Positions 26,057-35,530 are shown, counted from the stretch's first letter. The stretch: DNA of 64,000 nucleotides from Virgibacillus oceani (GCF_014638995.1 NZ_BMFR01000010.1:62001-126000), one strand, 5' to 3'. A program made the numbers and translations. Notes: generated from the letters alone by a model not told the origin.

Positions 26057-26752
26057 ATGAAAGATATTTCGATATTAATTGCCGATGATGAGGAGGAAAT
26101 TGCTGATCTGATTGCCTTTCATTTGGAAAAAGAAGGGTACCATACTGTTAAGGTGCCGGATGGACAAGAGGCTGTTCGCATTGTCGAGAAGCAGGCATTT
26201 GAATTGCTGATTCTGGATATAATGATGCCGAAATTGGATGGATATGAAGTAACCCGCCGTATTCGTGAACAGCATAATATGCCTATCATATTTTTGAGCG
26301 CTAAAACATCTGATTTCGATAAAGTACAGGGACTCGTAATCGGAGCAGATGATTATATGACCAAACCATTCACACCCATTGAATTGGTAGCCCGCGTAAA
26401 TGCCCAGCTGAGGCGATTTACGACATTGAATCAAGCTACGAATGGAAATAAATCAACTCTTGCGTTTGGTGGACTGATTATTTCTCCTGAACAACGTGCG
26501 GTTACGCTTTACGGAGAATATATTGAGCTGACCCCTAAAGAATTTGATATTTTGTATCTGCTAGCTAGTCATCCAAAGAAGGTGTACACTGTGGAAAACA
26601 TATTTCTCAAGGTGTGGGGCGAAGCATATTTTGAAAGCCGGAATACCGTTATGGTACATATACGTACGTTACGAAAAAAACTGAAAGAGGATAAACAGAG
26701 AAACAAATTAATTAAAACAGTGTGGGGAGTTGGGTATACATTCAATGGTTAA
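26057..26752 (+). CDS. VanR-like OmpR-family response regulator
   Basis: 231 residues from the ATG at 26057, preceded by TAGGAGTGGGA. Receiver domain: acidic D10/D11, phosphoacceptor D54 (LILDIMMPKLDG), S81 and K103 (TKPFTP). The C-terminal winged helix has ELTPKEFDILYLLASHPKKV and VMVHIRTLRKKL then VWGVGYTF, as in the OmpR/PhoB family. It resembles VanR of glycopeptide-resistance systems. It overlaps the sensor-kinase gene by eight bases and is upstream of a VanY-like gene, which is its likely target. Confidence 0.85.
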   Translation: MKDISILIADDEEEIADLIAFHLEKEGYHTVKVPDGQEAVRIVEKQAFELLILDIMMPKLDGYEVTRRIREQHNMPIIFLSAKTSDFDKVQGLVIGADDYMTKPFTPIELVARVNAQLRRFTTLNQATNGNKSTLAFGGLIISPEQRAVTLYGEYIELTPKEFDILYLLASHPKKVYTVENIFLKVWGEAYFESRNTVMVHIRTLRKKLKEDKQRNKLIKTVWGVGYTFNG

Positions 26753-27839
26753 AATCGTACGAAGCTTTCGCGCAAAAATGATCATGTTAGTTGGATTAAG
26801 TATGGTTCTGTCTGGTACGATAACGTATATAATCTTTAAAATACTTCAATTTTATTATCATACCTGGGTTGATTACGGTGATCCATTGGCCAAATTACGT
26901 TCATTTGTGTACAGAATTGGTGACATTAATTTCTTTTTGCTTCTATTTATTCCACTTTCCATATTGTTTTTCTTTATCCTTACGAAACGCTATTCTACTT
27001 ATTTTAATAAGATTTCTAGCGGAATTCACTACCTTGCTCGCGGTGACTTTCAACATCAAGTTAATATCCAATCAAATGATGAGTTTAACGATATCGCGAA
27101 AGACATCAATCTCGCTAGTGAAACGTTAAAAGAAGCCATCGAAAGAGGTGACTTTTCGGAAAGCAGTAAGAACCAGCTAGTCGTAAACCTGGCGCATGAT
27201 CTGCGTACACCACTGACCTCTGTTTTGGGTTACTTGGAATTAATTCTTAAAGATGAAAGCATAACAGAAGAACAAGCAAGACATTTTTTAACGATTGCTT
27301 TTACTAAATCACAGAAGCTAGAAAGATTAATTGATGAATTATTTGAGATAACGAAAATGAATTACGGTATGCTGCCTTTGGATAAAAAAAGATTTGATTT
27401 AACAGACCTGCTTAACCAATTAAAGGAAGAATTGTATCCTGTATTCGAAAATAATCAGTTGGTTGCTAGAATAAATGCTCCTGTCCATTTACACATTTTG
27501 GGCGATGGAGACTTGCTGGCACGACTATTTGAAAATCTTATCACCAATGCAATTCGTTATGGATATGACGGTCAGTATGTCGATATTAATGGTTTCATTG
27601 AAGCAAATGAAGTGGTAGTACAGGTTGTGAATTATGGGGATAGCATTCCACCAGATGAACTCCCGCATCTATTCGATATGTTCTATACCGGAGACAAAGC
27701 ACGCACCCATAAGGAAGACAGCACAGGGTTGGGCTTGTTCATTGCGAAGAATATTGCAGAGCAGCACAATGGATCAATTACCGCTGAAAGCAGTATCATA
27801 CAGACAACATTTGAAGTCCGATTGCCATTGGATAAGTAA
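26745..27839 (+). CDS. VanS-like sensor histidine kinase
   Basis: 364 residues. Two membrane helices (about 12-34 and 62-80) enclose a short extracellular loop, followed by HAMP, the H-box LAHDLRTPLTSVLGYLEL (His 151), N-box LFENLITNAIRYG, and the G boxes DMFYTGDKAR and STGLGLFIAKNI. The short sensor loop and LAHD-TPLTS motif resemble VanS. The ATG at 26745 overlaps the regulator's stop region (ATGGTTAA); an upstream in-frame TTG is less likely. Expected to phosphorylate the adjacent regulator in response to a cell-wall signal. Confidence 0.85.
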   Translation: MVKIVRSFRAKMIMLVGLSMVLSGTITYIIFKILQFYYHTWVDYGDPLAKLRSFVYRIGDINFFLLLFIPLSILFFFILTKRYSTYFNKISSGIHYLARGDFQHQVNIQSNDEFNDIAKDINLASETLKEAIERGDFSESSKNQLVVNLAHDLRTPLTSVLGYLELILKDESITEEQARHFLTIAFTKSQKLERLIDELFEITKMNYGMLPLDKKRFDLTDLLNQLKEELYPVFENNQLVARINAPVHLHILGDGDLLARLFENLITNAIRYGYDGQYVDINGFIEANEVVVQVVNYGDSIPPDELPHLFDMFYTGDKARTHKEDSTGLGLFIAKNIAEQHNGSITAESSIIQTTFEVRLPLDK

Positions 27840-27953
27840 GATAGATTGTTTGTAAATACATGATTTAAGAAAAATTTAAGATTTACCTCACCCTTTTTTT
27901 AAACAGTTTTAGCTATCCTTTAAAATAAAGAGGAATAAGGAGGAAACTGAAAA

Positions 27954-28829
27954 ATGAAGAAGTGGGGATTTTTACTAGTATTACTTTTGTGCTTGGTTTT
28001 AACCTTCCTATATAATGGATCGTTTTTCGAATCAAAAGCAGATTTACCAAATGTAGAAGTGCAAAAATATGATCAATCAAAGGATAAAAGGGCTTCCGGC
28101 AATAGCCAGCAAAAAGATATTACAGAAGAACAAATTTATCAAGGGAATCTGCTATTGGTCAACAGTAAGTATCCAGTTCATCCGGAAAGTATTACATCAG
28201 ATGTCGTTGATCTTTTTAAGCACAGTGAATTGGTAAATGGCTTCGGATTGTTGGACAGAACTTATTTATCAGAAAATCTTGTACGTAAATTTTCAGCTAT
28301 GATGGCTGCTGCAGAAAAAGAGGGAGTCTCAGATTTTTTCATTACTAGTGGTTTTCGGGATTTTGATGCTCAGCGTAAACTGTATCAGGAAAAGGGCTCT
28401 GCCTATGCCCTGCCAGCCGGATATAGTGAACATAATTTAGGTTTATCGCTTGATGTAGGTACCACTCAAATGGCTATGGCTGAAGCACCTGAAGGAAAAT
28501 GGATAGAACAAAATGCTTGGAAGTTCGGATTCATTCTAAGGTATCCAGAGAATAAAACGGACATAACGGGAATTCAATATGAACCATGGCATATCCGCTA
28601 TGTTGGGCTTCCGCATAGTGCGATTATGAAGGAAAAGGGTTTTGTATTAGAAGAATACCTAGCATACCTAAAGGAAAAAAAGAAGATTTCGGCAAAGGTC
28701 AAAGGTGAAAAGTATATTATTTCCTATTACCGTTTTTCTGAAAACATGACCATTCGTATACCGGAAAATCACGAATATGAGATTTCAGGTGATAATATGG
28801 TTGGAGTAATTGTGACTGTTTATGAATGA
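27954..28829 (+). CDS. vanY: VanY-like D-alanyl-D-alanine carboxypeptidase
   Basis: 291 residues. An N-terminal membrane anchor (about 5-21) is followed by a linker and a VanY/DacB zinc peptidase domain: ITSGFRDFDAQRKLYQEKGS, the zinc motif SEHNLGLSLDVG (S-x-H-x-x-G-x-x-x-D), and EPWHIRYVG (catalytic E and zinc H). A C-terminal extension of about 60 residues follows. VanY removes the terminal D-Ala from peptidoglycan precursors, lowering glycopeptide binding. It follows the VanRS-like genes by 115 bases with its own SD (AAGGAGGAAA). No vanH, vanA/B or vanX is present in the window. Confidence 0.85.
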   Translation: MKKWGFLLVLLLCLVLTFLYNGSFFESKADLPNVEVQKYDQSKDKRASGNSQQKDITEEQIYQGNLLLVNSKYPVHPESITSDVVDLFKHSELVNGFGLLDRTYLSENLVRKFSAMMAAAEKEGVSDFFITSGFRDFDAQRKLYQEKGSAYALPAGYSEHNLGLSLDVGTTQMAMAEAPEGKWIEQNAWKFGFILRYPENKTDITGIQYEPWHIRYVGLPHSAIMKEKGFVLEEYLAYLKEKKKISAKVKGEKYIISYYRFSENMTIRIPENHEYEISGDNMVGVIVTVYE

Positions 28830-29042
28830 TAAAATAATTGAATCCACTGGAAGAGTAAATTTATAGATATGAGATTTTTCCGCGGTCAGATAATATCAGA
28901 AATAGCTTAGAGTCGAAGTGTATTTACGAAATAAAAGCCTATACTGCTATTTCCGGGTGTAGGGGATTCGTAATATACCAATGTGAAATAGTAAATAATA
29001 TGTTTTCCCTAGATAAAACTTTTTGTTAAAGGATGTGTGATC

Positions 29043-29726
29043 ATGAAAGCAATTATTTTTGATTTTGATGGTACACTTGCTGATACGTTGCCAGTTTGTT
29101 ATTACGCATTTCAATCTGTATTTAAGGAATTTGATAATGTTGATGTTACTGCAGATGAAGTTAAGGCAATGTTCGGTCCATCAGAGACTGGAATTATTAG
29201 AGAAAATCTTACGGATCCTAACCATGATAAGGCAATAGAATTATATTATGAGAGATATAATGAACGACACAGTGAGCTTGTTTTTAATAATAAGGAAATA
29301 AACGATCTGCTGTTGTTTTTAAAAGAGGAAGGTTATAAATTAGGGATTGTTACAGGAAAAGCAAAAAGAAGCTTACTTATTTCTTTAGAATACCTTGATA
29401 TGAGCGACTTATTTGATGTCATTATTACCGGTGATGACGTCAACAATCCAAAGCCCCATCCGGAAGGAGTCAATAAGGCATTGGAAATACTTGACGTAAA
29501 AAACACTGAAACTGTTTTCCTGGGAGATAGTAACGCTGACATTTTGGCTGGCAAACAAGCTAATGTTCACACGGTTGGAGTGCTGTGGTTGCCAAATTAC
29601 CAGGCACCAGAGTTTAGTGTTAAACCAGATCAATTGTTTAGTAGTGTAGATGAATTCATAGTATCTCTTAAGAAGAGAGTAAGTGATAAAATATCGGAGG
29701 TAAGACATGGGAAACGAAAAATGTGA
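29043..29726 (+). CDS. HAD-family phosphatase (phosphoglycolate-phosphatase-like)
   Basis: 227 residues. HAD motif I FDFDGTLADT (about 7-16), motif II in GIVTGKAKRS, motif III K in NNPKPHPEGV and motif IV in VFLGDSNADILAG are all present. The cap after motif I is helical, as in the Gph/PGP branch. The ATG at 29043 has AAAGGATGTG at a good distance. It overlaps the next gene by 20 bases, which suggests a two-gene operon. Substrate unknown. Confidence 0.85.
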   Translation: MKAIIFDFDGTLADTLPVCYYAFQSVFKEFDNVDVTADEVKAMFGPSETGIIRENLTDPNHDKAIELYYERYNERHSELVFNNKEINDLLLFLKEEGYKLGIVTGKAKRSLLISLEYLDMSDLFDVIITGDDVNNPKPHPEGVNKALEILDVKNTETVFLGDSNADILAGKQANVHTVGVLWLPNYQAPEFSVKPDQLFSSVDEFIVSLKKRVSDKISEVRHGKRKM

Positions 29727-29988
29727 CTTGAAACACCCGAATGGTATCAAGGAAAAGAAATTAGAAGTAATTGATGGATACACGATAAAGTACCATGCAA
29801 ATGGAAAAACAATATGGTCAAAGGGGAAAATGATTGGTGATAAGCCAGATGGTTATTGGGAATGGTATCGTGTGGATGGAACCATCAAGCGCTCAGGGTA
29901 CTTTGAAAATGGTGATCCTGTTGGTGAATGGATTACTTATGACAGTAAAGGTAAGAAATATAAAGTGACTAATCGTGATAAAAAATAA
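29707..29988 (+). CDS. MORN-like repeat protein (YwqK-type)
   Basis: 93 residues made of short repeats of the MORN type: YHANGKTIWSKGKMIGDKPD, GYWEWYRVDGTIKRSGYFEN, and GDPVGEWITYDSKGK, with the Y-x-x-x-G-x-x-x-x-x-G-x-F-x-x-G periodicity. Such proteins are often annotated YwqK-family antitoxins, but no toxin partner is adjacent. Its SD (GGAGGTAAGAC) lies inside the preceding HAD gene. Confidence 0.75.
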   Translation: MGNEKCDLKHPNGIKEKKLEVIDGYTIKYHANGKTIWSKGKMIGDKPDGYWEWYRVDGTIKRSGYFENGDPVGEWITYDSKGKKYKVTNRDKK

Positions 29989-30084
29989 ATGTGCAAATTA
30001 AATGAGAAATAAGTATTGAAGGAAAACCTTATGTGAGTAATATTATAATTTTGATTTTATATCTAACAGACAATAGTGAAACAG

Positions 30085-30112
30085 GATGATCAGTAAAATG
30101 GTCATCTTTTTT
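30085..30112 (+). terminator. Intrinsic terminator
   Basis: GATGATC (30085-30091) pairs with GGTCATC (30100-30106) with one G-T pair and is followed by TTTTTT. Confidence 0.75.
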
Positions 30113-30292
30113 AGTGGCGGACAAGAAAAGTAACTCATCAACAAACAAAACTGGCCATATTGTGGAATAATTAGGTCTGTTAAAACCAGTGTAAATGAAA
30201 CCATTATACTGTTAATTACGTATGACTAATTACAAAGATAAAAAAGGGAAAATTCAAAATTACCAGATTACACAAAAATGGGGGCGTAAAAG

Positions 30293-30889
30293 TTGAAGAA
30301 TGCTAGAATATCTATCGTAGTATTTTTATTAGTTGCTTTTTCAGTAGGGATGTCTGCTTGCGAAGATTCCACCAGTGATAGTGCTGTGCTAAATGATCAG
30401 TCACAAAAAGCTCAAACATCTGAAGACAAGGACGAATCTGAACGAGCATTCGAGAATTCAGCAATTGAGCTTGGCGAAGAGTTTATTAAAACGTTATATA
30501 ATGTTGACGACCCAAGTTTTGATGTAAAGAAATTAAGTATTAAAAAGTTGATTGATTACCAAAACAATTTTTCGTTTTATTTCACGAAAAAGGAATTTGA
30601 AGATTTAAGAAACAACAGGTTTTTTACAATACCACAAGAAGCGGCAAACAAACTGAACAATAAAATTTCTGTACAAAATATTAAATTTGAAAAATATGAA
30701 CAAGACCAATCAGAAAGTAATTCACTCGATTTTAATCATTCTTTTAATTTAATATTTACTGATCTAGAAGGAAAACAGGTCGATAAAGTAAAAATCAATG
30801 GTCAAATGACTATTGTAAATACTGGGAATGGGTTAAAGATTGACCGTTATTATGATGGTAAAACCCTAATGAATATACTGTATCGGTGA
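30293..30889 (+). CDS. Lipoprotein of unknown function
   Basis: 198 residues starting at TTG, after GGGGGCGTAAAAG. A lipoprotein signal peptide ends in the lipobox MSAC (Cys 23). The low-complexity linker (QKAQTSEDKDESERA) is followed by a domain with ELGEEFIKTLYNVDDPSFDV and a beta-rich C-terminus, suggesting an NTF2-like fold; this is tentative. Single gene, surface anchored. Confidence 0.7.
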   Translation: MKNARISIVVFLLVAFSVGMSACEDSTSDSAVLNDQSQKAQTSEDKDESERAFENSAIELGEEFIKTLYNVDDPSFDVKKLSIKKLIDYQNNFSFYFTKKEFEDLRNNRFFTIPQEAANKLNNKISVQNIKFEKYEQDQSESNSLDFNHSFNLIFTDLEGKQVDKVKINGQMTIVNTGNGLKIDRYYDGKTLMNILYR

Positions 30890-30969
30890 AATGCTGTTAT
30901 TAATTATTAATTAATTACCTATTGAAATTACCGTTTTAGCACCGGTCTTCCTCGCCATTTGATTATCGG

Positions 30970-32526
30970 TCAAGGTTCATCATTGTTTTCAGTATCGGTA
31001 CGTTTACCATTATCGCCGTGGTCAATGGTGAGTCCGTCATCATCCATATCCATGTATAGTTCATCTTTGGTGGCTACTTCCATATTGAACTTTCCTTTTT
31101 CTTCATTCCACCACAGACCATCATCATTTTCCTCTAGAACATCAGGAATTTCGCTTTTATCCGCCACAGCGGGTGGTGAACCTCTCAGCGGTTTTCCGGA
31201 AGTTTCTTTCACAAAGACTGTCATAACTACAACTCCCACGAGAGAAGCAAACATAATGTAATAAGCTGGAATAAATTGTGAGCCTGTCCAACTGATCAAC
31301 CATGAAACCAAGAGCGGAGCTGTTCCACCAAATAGCGAGACTGAAATGTTATACGTAATGGAAAGTCCACTGTATCTCACCTCCGTAAAGAAAAGGGATG
31401 GTAACAATGATGGTAACGTGCCTTGGAAAGTGGTAAAAAGAAGTGCCAGGATCATAATCCCAGTGAAAATCCATACTGTAGTCCCACTACCGATCAACAT
31501 ATACGAAGGGATAGCCAATAAGAGCATACCAATTAATCCGCCTAGAATAATCCTATTTTTACCGAAACGGTCACCTAAAAATCCCATCAACAAGACAATT
31601 GGAAGCTGTATGCACATTACGACCAAAATGATAAGCAACCCTGTTGTTTGCGAATAACCGAGAACCGAATTCAAATGTGAAGGCATATACGTAAGAACCG
31701 TATAGTAAATCACATTATAAAAGAACACGATAATGAGTCCTTTTAATAATGGAGCCTTGTGGTTGACGATAATATCTTTCATCGATATGTGATTACTGGA
31801 TTCAGCGTCCATTTTCTTTTTGAAGGCAGGGGTTTCCTCCAACTTCGTCCGAAAATATAGCCCAATCAAGCCAATGGGTGCAGCAATAAAAAATGGGATC
31901 CGCCACCCCCAGGCAAGCATCGTATCTTGGCCAAGAATATATGTCAATAAGGTGACGGTACCTGAACCGAATATATACCCGCATAACGTCCCAACCTCGA
32001 GTCCACTTGTCAGGAAGCTACGTCTTTTGTCGGGTGATGATTCCGCTAAAAAGGTCATTGCCCCCGAATATTCACCACCGGTTGAAAACCCTTGTACCAA
32101 TCGTGCCACAAGCAACAGAATTGGGGCCATGATGCCAATTGACCCATAACCCGGAATAAAACCGATACTCAACGTTGCCAGCGCCATCATGATCAGTGTG
32201 ATCGCAAGAATTCTTTTACGGCCCAGTTTATCCCCCAGCATTCCAAAGAAGATCCCGCCTAGTGGTCTTACCAGAAACGCAACGGCAAATGTAGCAAAGC
32301 TAAAAACAAGTTGCGTTGGTCCGCTAAAATCGGGGAAAAACACCGCACCAATCGTTGTTGCCAGGTATGCGTAAATACCGAAGTCAAACCATTCCATAGC
32401 ATTCCCTATCCCGGTCGCAACAACGGACCGTTTTACCACATCTGTATCAACAACTGTGATGTCTTCTTCATTCAGTACTTGACCTGCTATTTTCTTCCGT
32501 TTCCTCTTATCATTGCGGTTCCTCAT
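30970..32526 (-). CDS. proP: MHS-family proton symporter of the ProP type (betaine/proline)
   Basis: 518 residues from the ATG at 32526, which has GAGGAGG at proper distance; a GTG nine bases earlier overlaps the SD. Twelve membrane helices; GNAMEWFDFGIYAYLATTIG, the loop motif GMLGDKLGRKRILAITLIMM, and VQGFSTGGEYSGAMTFLAE are highly typical of the metabolite:H+ symporter family, with ProP the nearest known member. A long acidic C-terminal tail (MDMDDDGLTIDHGD) follows, a feature of osmosensory transporters. It would import compatible solutes such as betaine or proline. Confidence 0.85.
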   Translation of the reverse strand: MRNRNDKRKRKKIAGQVLNEEDITVVDTDVVKRSVVATGIGNAMEWFDFGIYAYLATTIGAVFFPDFSGPTQLVFSFATFAVAFLVRPLGGIFFGMLGDKLGRKRILAITLIMMALATLSIGFIPGYGSIGIMAPILLLVARLVQGFSTGGEYSGAMTFLAESSPDKRRSFLTSGLEVGTLCGYIFGSGTVTLLTYILGQDTMLAWGWRIPFFIAAPIGLIGLYFRTKLEETPAFKKKMDAESSNHISMKDIIVNHKAPLLKGLIIVFFYNVIYYTVLTYMPSHLNSVLGYSQTTGLLIILVVMCIQLPIVLLMGFLGDRFGKNRIILGGLIGMLLLAIPSYMLIGSGTTVWIFTGIMILALLFTTFQGTLPSLLPSLFFTEVRYSGLSITYNISVSLFGGTAPLLVSWLISWTGSQFIPAYYIMFASLVGVVVMTVFVKETSGKPLRGSPPAVADKSEIPDVLEENDDGLWWNEEKGKFNMEVATKDELYMDMDDDGLTIDHGDNGKRTDTENNDEP

Positions 32527-32884
32527 CAAGCACACCTCCTCACTATCTGTATCTTTGATTTAGTATTTGTATTTCGTTTCAAATTATTTTGTTTTTGGAG
32601 ATTTTTTTTAGAGCGCAACTTTGCAGAGTTGAACAAAAGTTAGCGACGCATTCCCCTACAGAATCTTGATTTAGTGGGAGTTAGTCGCTAAGGTCTATTG
32701 TGAGTACCATTTAAATTCTGCTCCAAAAAAAGGTTGCCAAAAATAGTGGTGTAAATGATTCGAAAATTTTTTACCAATGTACTAGGAAGTGACAGTTTTA
32801 AAGCTGTTAATCGTAATAGAGATATTTAGTTGAGAAGGGGCATCAAATTAGATTTGAATATGATCTTCTTCCCCGTTAATTGCG

Positions 32885-32947
32885 ATTGGTGATAACCCGA
32901 TTATCGAGGGGCATAATCAAACCGTGAATTTAAAAGAAGCGGAATAA
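32885..32947 (+). pseudogene. C-terminal relic of a DUF4309 (YjgB-like) gene
   Basis: The frame reads IGDNPIIEGHNQTVNLKEAE and stops. This matches the end of the intact protein at 44556-45152 (VGDNPIIEGYDKTVNHVNLK then EAK). The DNA match continues through the following hairpin, so this is a fragment of a duplicated locus. Confidence 0.8.
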
Positions 32948-32962
32948 CTGTTTATTCTAATA

Positions 32963-32995
32963 GGGCTATCTCAAGTTGGGGTAGTCGTTTTTAAT
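32963..32995 (+). terminator. Hairpin homologous to the terminator at 45165
   Basis: GGGCTATCTCAAGTTGGGGTAGTC followed by GTTTTTAATT; compare GGGCTGTCTCAAGTTGAGAT at 45166. The right arm is degraded here. Confidence 0.5.
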
Positions 32996-33148
32996 TTTTG
33001 GAATGCTTTTTATAAAAAATAGGCTAATTTTTTTAGATTTGCCTAAATTAAGTTTGATGAAAACACTTTTGATCATGTGGCATTGAATAGTCAGCGGTGA
33101 TATGGTAACCATAAGATTATCTAGTACCGAATGGAGGTTTTATTTGTT

Positions 33149-34717
33149 ATGGATAAACATGGGAAACTGCCTGATTCCACCGAGTCCTATTGGATAGACT
33201 CGACCGACGTGCCAACGTTCCCGCAATTGGATGAGAACATTTCTGTTGATGCTGTTATTGTAGGAGGTGGTATTACTGGAATAACATCTGCCTATCTTTT
33301 GGCAAATCAGGGACGAAAGGTTGCCCTCCTTGAAGCCGATCGGGTATTAAATGGAACAACAGGACATACAACAGCGAAGATTACGGCCCAGCATGATTTA
33401 ATATACGATGAACTTATAACCAACATGGGAAAGAGTAAGGCGAGGCTGTATTATGAAGCTAATATGGAGGCATTAACGTTTATCAAAAAAACCATTGATA
33501 AGCTGCAAATCAAATGCGATTTTAGCGAACAGGATGCCTATATGTATGCAACGACAGAGGAATACAAACTAAAAATCGAAAAAGAAGCCGAGGCGTACAA
33601 GACGCTGAACATCGATGGTGAACTGACGGATACAATACCCTTGGATATACTAGAGATCAGAAATGCACTAATTATGCGGAAACAAGGACAATTTCATCCA
33701 CTCAAGTACTTAAGCACCCTCGTTCAACAGATTAAAGAAAAGGGAGGTCTTATATTTGAAAATACAACGGCTGTTAATGTTGAGACCGGGGAACATACGA
33801 CGGTACTAACTCGTGACGGATTCCGCGTTACTGCTAAACATGTACTTGCATGTTCACATTTTCCATTTTATGAAGGGGTAGGACTTTACTCTACAAGAAT
33901 GTATGCTGATCGATCGTATGTACTTGCGGCAAAGACCAAAAAGAAACTTCCAGATGGGGTTTTTATTAGTGCGGGAAAACCAAAACGTTCCCTAAGATCC
34001 GTAACTATAAACGGGGAAGAAATGGTACTTATTGTTGGGGAAAGTCATAAAACGGGGCAGGGCATCGATACAATGAAACATTACGAAGCTCTGGAGGACT
34101 TTGGCCAGCAGGTACTGGGTCTTGAATCCATCGAATATCGCTGGTCAGCACAGGATTTGACCACATTGGACAAGGTTCCCTATATTGGGGCGATAACATC
34201 TGGAGATTCTAACGTGTTAATTGCCACGGGATACAGAAAATGGGGAATGTCCAATGGAACTGCCGCAGCGCTTCTGCTTAGTGATATTGTATTGGGAAAG
34301 AAAAATAACTTTGAACAATTATTTACCCCTACAAGACCCCAGGCAACGCAAAGTCTAAAAAACTTTTTTGTTCAGAATGCAAATGTTGCCTCCCATTTAA
34401 TTAAGGGAAAACTGGAATTGTCCAATATTGATCCAAAAACTTTATCCAATGACCAAGCGGCTATTACCACGGTCAAAGGAGAAAGAAAAGGAGCATACAG
34501 GGATACGAACGGTGAACTTCATATTGTGGATACAACTTGTACGCATGTAGGGTGTGAGGTCGAATGGAACAGTGGTGATCGAACCTGGGACTGTCCATGT
34601 CACGGTTCTAGATTTTCATTTACCGGTGACGTAATTGAGGGACCAGCGGAGAAGCCATTACAAAAATACGACTATAAGATGATTGACAATCTTACATCGG
34701 AGGATTCCGGTTATTAG
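33149..34717 (+). CDS. FAD-dependent oxidoreductase with C-terminal Rieske [2Fe-2S] domain
   Basis: 522 residues. The N-terminal part has VDAVIVGGGITGITSAYLLA and then LLEADRV, the FAD dinucleotide-binding motif of DAO-type oxidoreductases. The C-terminal 95 residues carry a Rieske centre: CTHVGCEVEWN and CPCHGSRF. This two-part architecture resembles Bacillus YhfW. Substrate unknown; an electron-transfer role of the Rieske cluster is inferred. The ATG at 33149 follows GGAGG by ten bases; an earlier ATG overlaps that SD. Single-gene unit. Confidence 0.9.
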   Translation: MDKHGKLPDSTESYWIDSTDVPTFPQLDENISVDAVIVGGGITGITSAYLLANQGRKVALLEADRVLNGTTGHTTAKITAQHDLIYDELITNMGKSKARLYYEANMEALTFIKKTIDKLQIKCDFSEQDAYMYATTEEYKLKIEKEAEAYKTLNIDGELTDTIPLDILEIRNALIMRKQGQFHPLKYLSTLVQQIKEKGGLIFENTTAVNVETGEHTTVLTRDGFRVTAKHVLACSHFPFYEGVGLYSTRMYADRSYVLAAKTKKKLPDGVFISAGKPKRSLRSVTINGEEMVLIVGESHKTGQGIDTMKHYEALEDFGQQVLGLESIEYRWSAQDLTTLDKVPYIGAITSGDSNVLIATGYRKWGMSNGTAAALLLSDIVLGKKNNFEQLFTPTRPQATQSLKNFFVQNANVASHLIKGKLELSNIDPKTLSNDQAAITTVKGERKGAYRDTNGELHIVDTTCTHVGCEVEWNSGDRTWDCPCHGSRFSFTGDVIEGPAEKPLQKYDYKMIDNLTSEDSGY

Positions 34718-34886
34718 GGCGGATGGTTTTTTAGGAGTATCCGAGTGCAAAGGAAAATCCACGGGGAGGCATCTGCGGTTATGTCTTGGGATCTCGTCGG
34801 AATTGGAGAAGCTGCGATAGCAAATGATTAGTTGATATAAGATGTATTTAAGGATTTATAAAGCAAGAATCAAATAGTAAACAATT

Positions 34887-34920
34887 GGGCGCACTTCCGG
34901 AATAAAGGATTGCGCTTTTT
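34887..34920. repeat. Dispersed GGGCGC hairpin repeat, copy 4
   Basis: GGGCGC...TTCCGGAATAAAGGATTGCGC followed by TTTTT. This is close to the copy at 36106 (about 22 of 26 central bases equal). The T-run makes it terminator-like. Confidence 0.75.
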
Positions 34921-35121
34921 TATGTATCAGTAACGATTGGTGGGTATTATTTTTTATTATTGCTCCTTTTGATTGTCTTTGTCAGTTTCTATTGTGGATA
35001 GCGATCTTTACAGATGGGTTACTATGCTTTTTTAGTTATTTGCTTATTTAGATAATGAAAAGGTCATAGGCGGTTCTGCTAATACACCAAAGAGTTCTTG
35101 ATTTATATATTCCCATTATGG

Positions 35122-35143
35122 TATATTCCTATATAGGAATATA
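35122..35143. promoter_or_regulatory. Perfect 22-base palindrome, probable ArsR operator
   Basis: TATATTCCTAT at 35122-35132 is the exact reverse complement of ATAGGAATATA at 35133-35143. It precedes the ArsR-type gene and overlaps the likely -10 region, so autoregulation is expected. Confidence 0.75.
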
Positions 35144-35176
35144 TAATTTGATTATAAGGTGGTGTTCGAATGGAAA

Positions 35177-35512
35177 ATGGAATCTAAAATCTTACGCGCT
35201 CTTGCCGAACCAGGGAGATTACAAATTGTAGAGATACTTCGCGAGGATCCGTTAACGGTTGGTGATATCGTGGATCGCCTTCACATTCGCCAACCTCAGG
35301 TATCTAAAAATCTTCGTGTACCGCATGAAGCTGGCGTAGTTGAGTATAAAGCGGATGCGAATCGTCGTATCTACAAGCTGCGACCAGAGGCTTTCAAGGA
35401 ATTAAATCTTTGGTTGGGGCAATATAGTGAATTGTGGGAAGAAAGCTTTGAAAACTTAGATGGTTATTTGCAGGATTTACAAAAAGGCAGAAATCAAAAG
35501 AATGATAACTAA
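35177..35512 (+). CDS. ArsR-family transcriptional regulator
   Basis: 111 residues. ILRALAEPGRLQIVEILRED is the first helix and turn; DIVDRLHIRQPQVSKNLRV is the recognition helix and RRIYKLRPEAFKEL the wing. No metal-binding cysteines of the ArsR type are present, so it is an SdpR/YczG-like member rather than a metal sensor. The ATG at 35177 is used; an upstream GTG is an alternative. It is followed 18 bases later by an AHSA1-domain gene, a frequent partner, and a perfect palindrome lies upstream. Confidence 0.85.
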   Translation: MESKILRALAEPGRLQIVEILREDPLTVGDIVDRLHIRQPQVSKNLRVPHEAGVVEYKADANRRIYKLRPEAFKELNLWLGQYSELWEESFENLDGYLQDLQKGRNQKNDN

Positions 35513-35530
35513 ATTTCTGGAGGAATCTAA

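Larger units (their letters stand above)
32527..33148. other. Intergenic region with a gene relic
   Basis: Holds the DUF4309 relic (32885-32947) and its terminator-like hairpin (32963-32995). Otherwise no gene was recognised. Confidence 0.5.
34718..35158. other. Intergenic region with a hairpin repeat and ArsR operator
   Basis: Includes repeat copy 4 (34887-34920) and the palindrome at 35122-35143. The rest is AT-rich without a gene. Confidence 0.6.

Noticed and set aside
29707..29988. Toxin-antitoxin pair based on the YwqK-like label
   Set aside because: No toxin-like gene is adjacent; the upstream gene is an ordinary HAD phosphatase.
30959..32643. Several plus-strand frames opposite the ProP-type transporter
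   Set aside because: Antisense shadows; the minus strand encodes a full 518-residue transporter with clear motifs.
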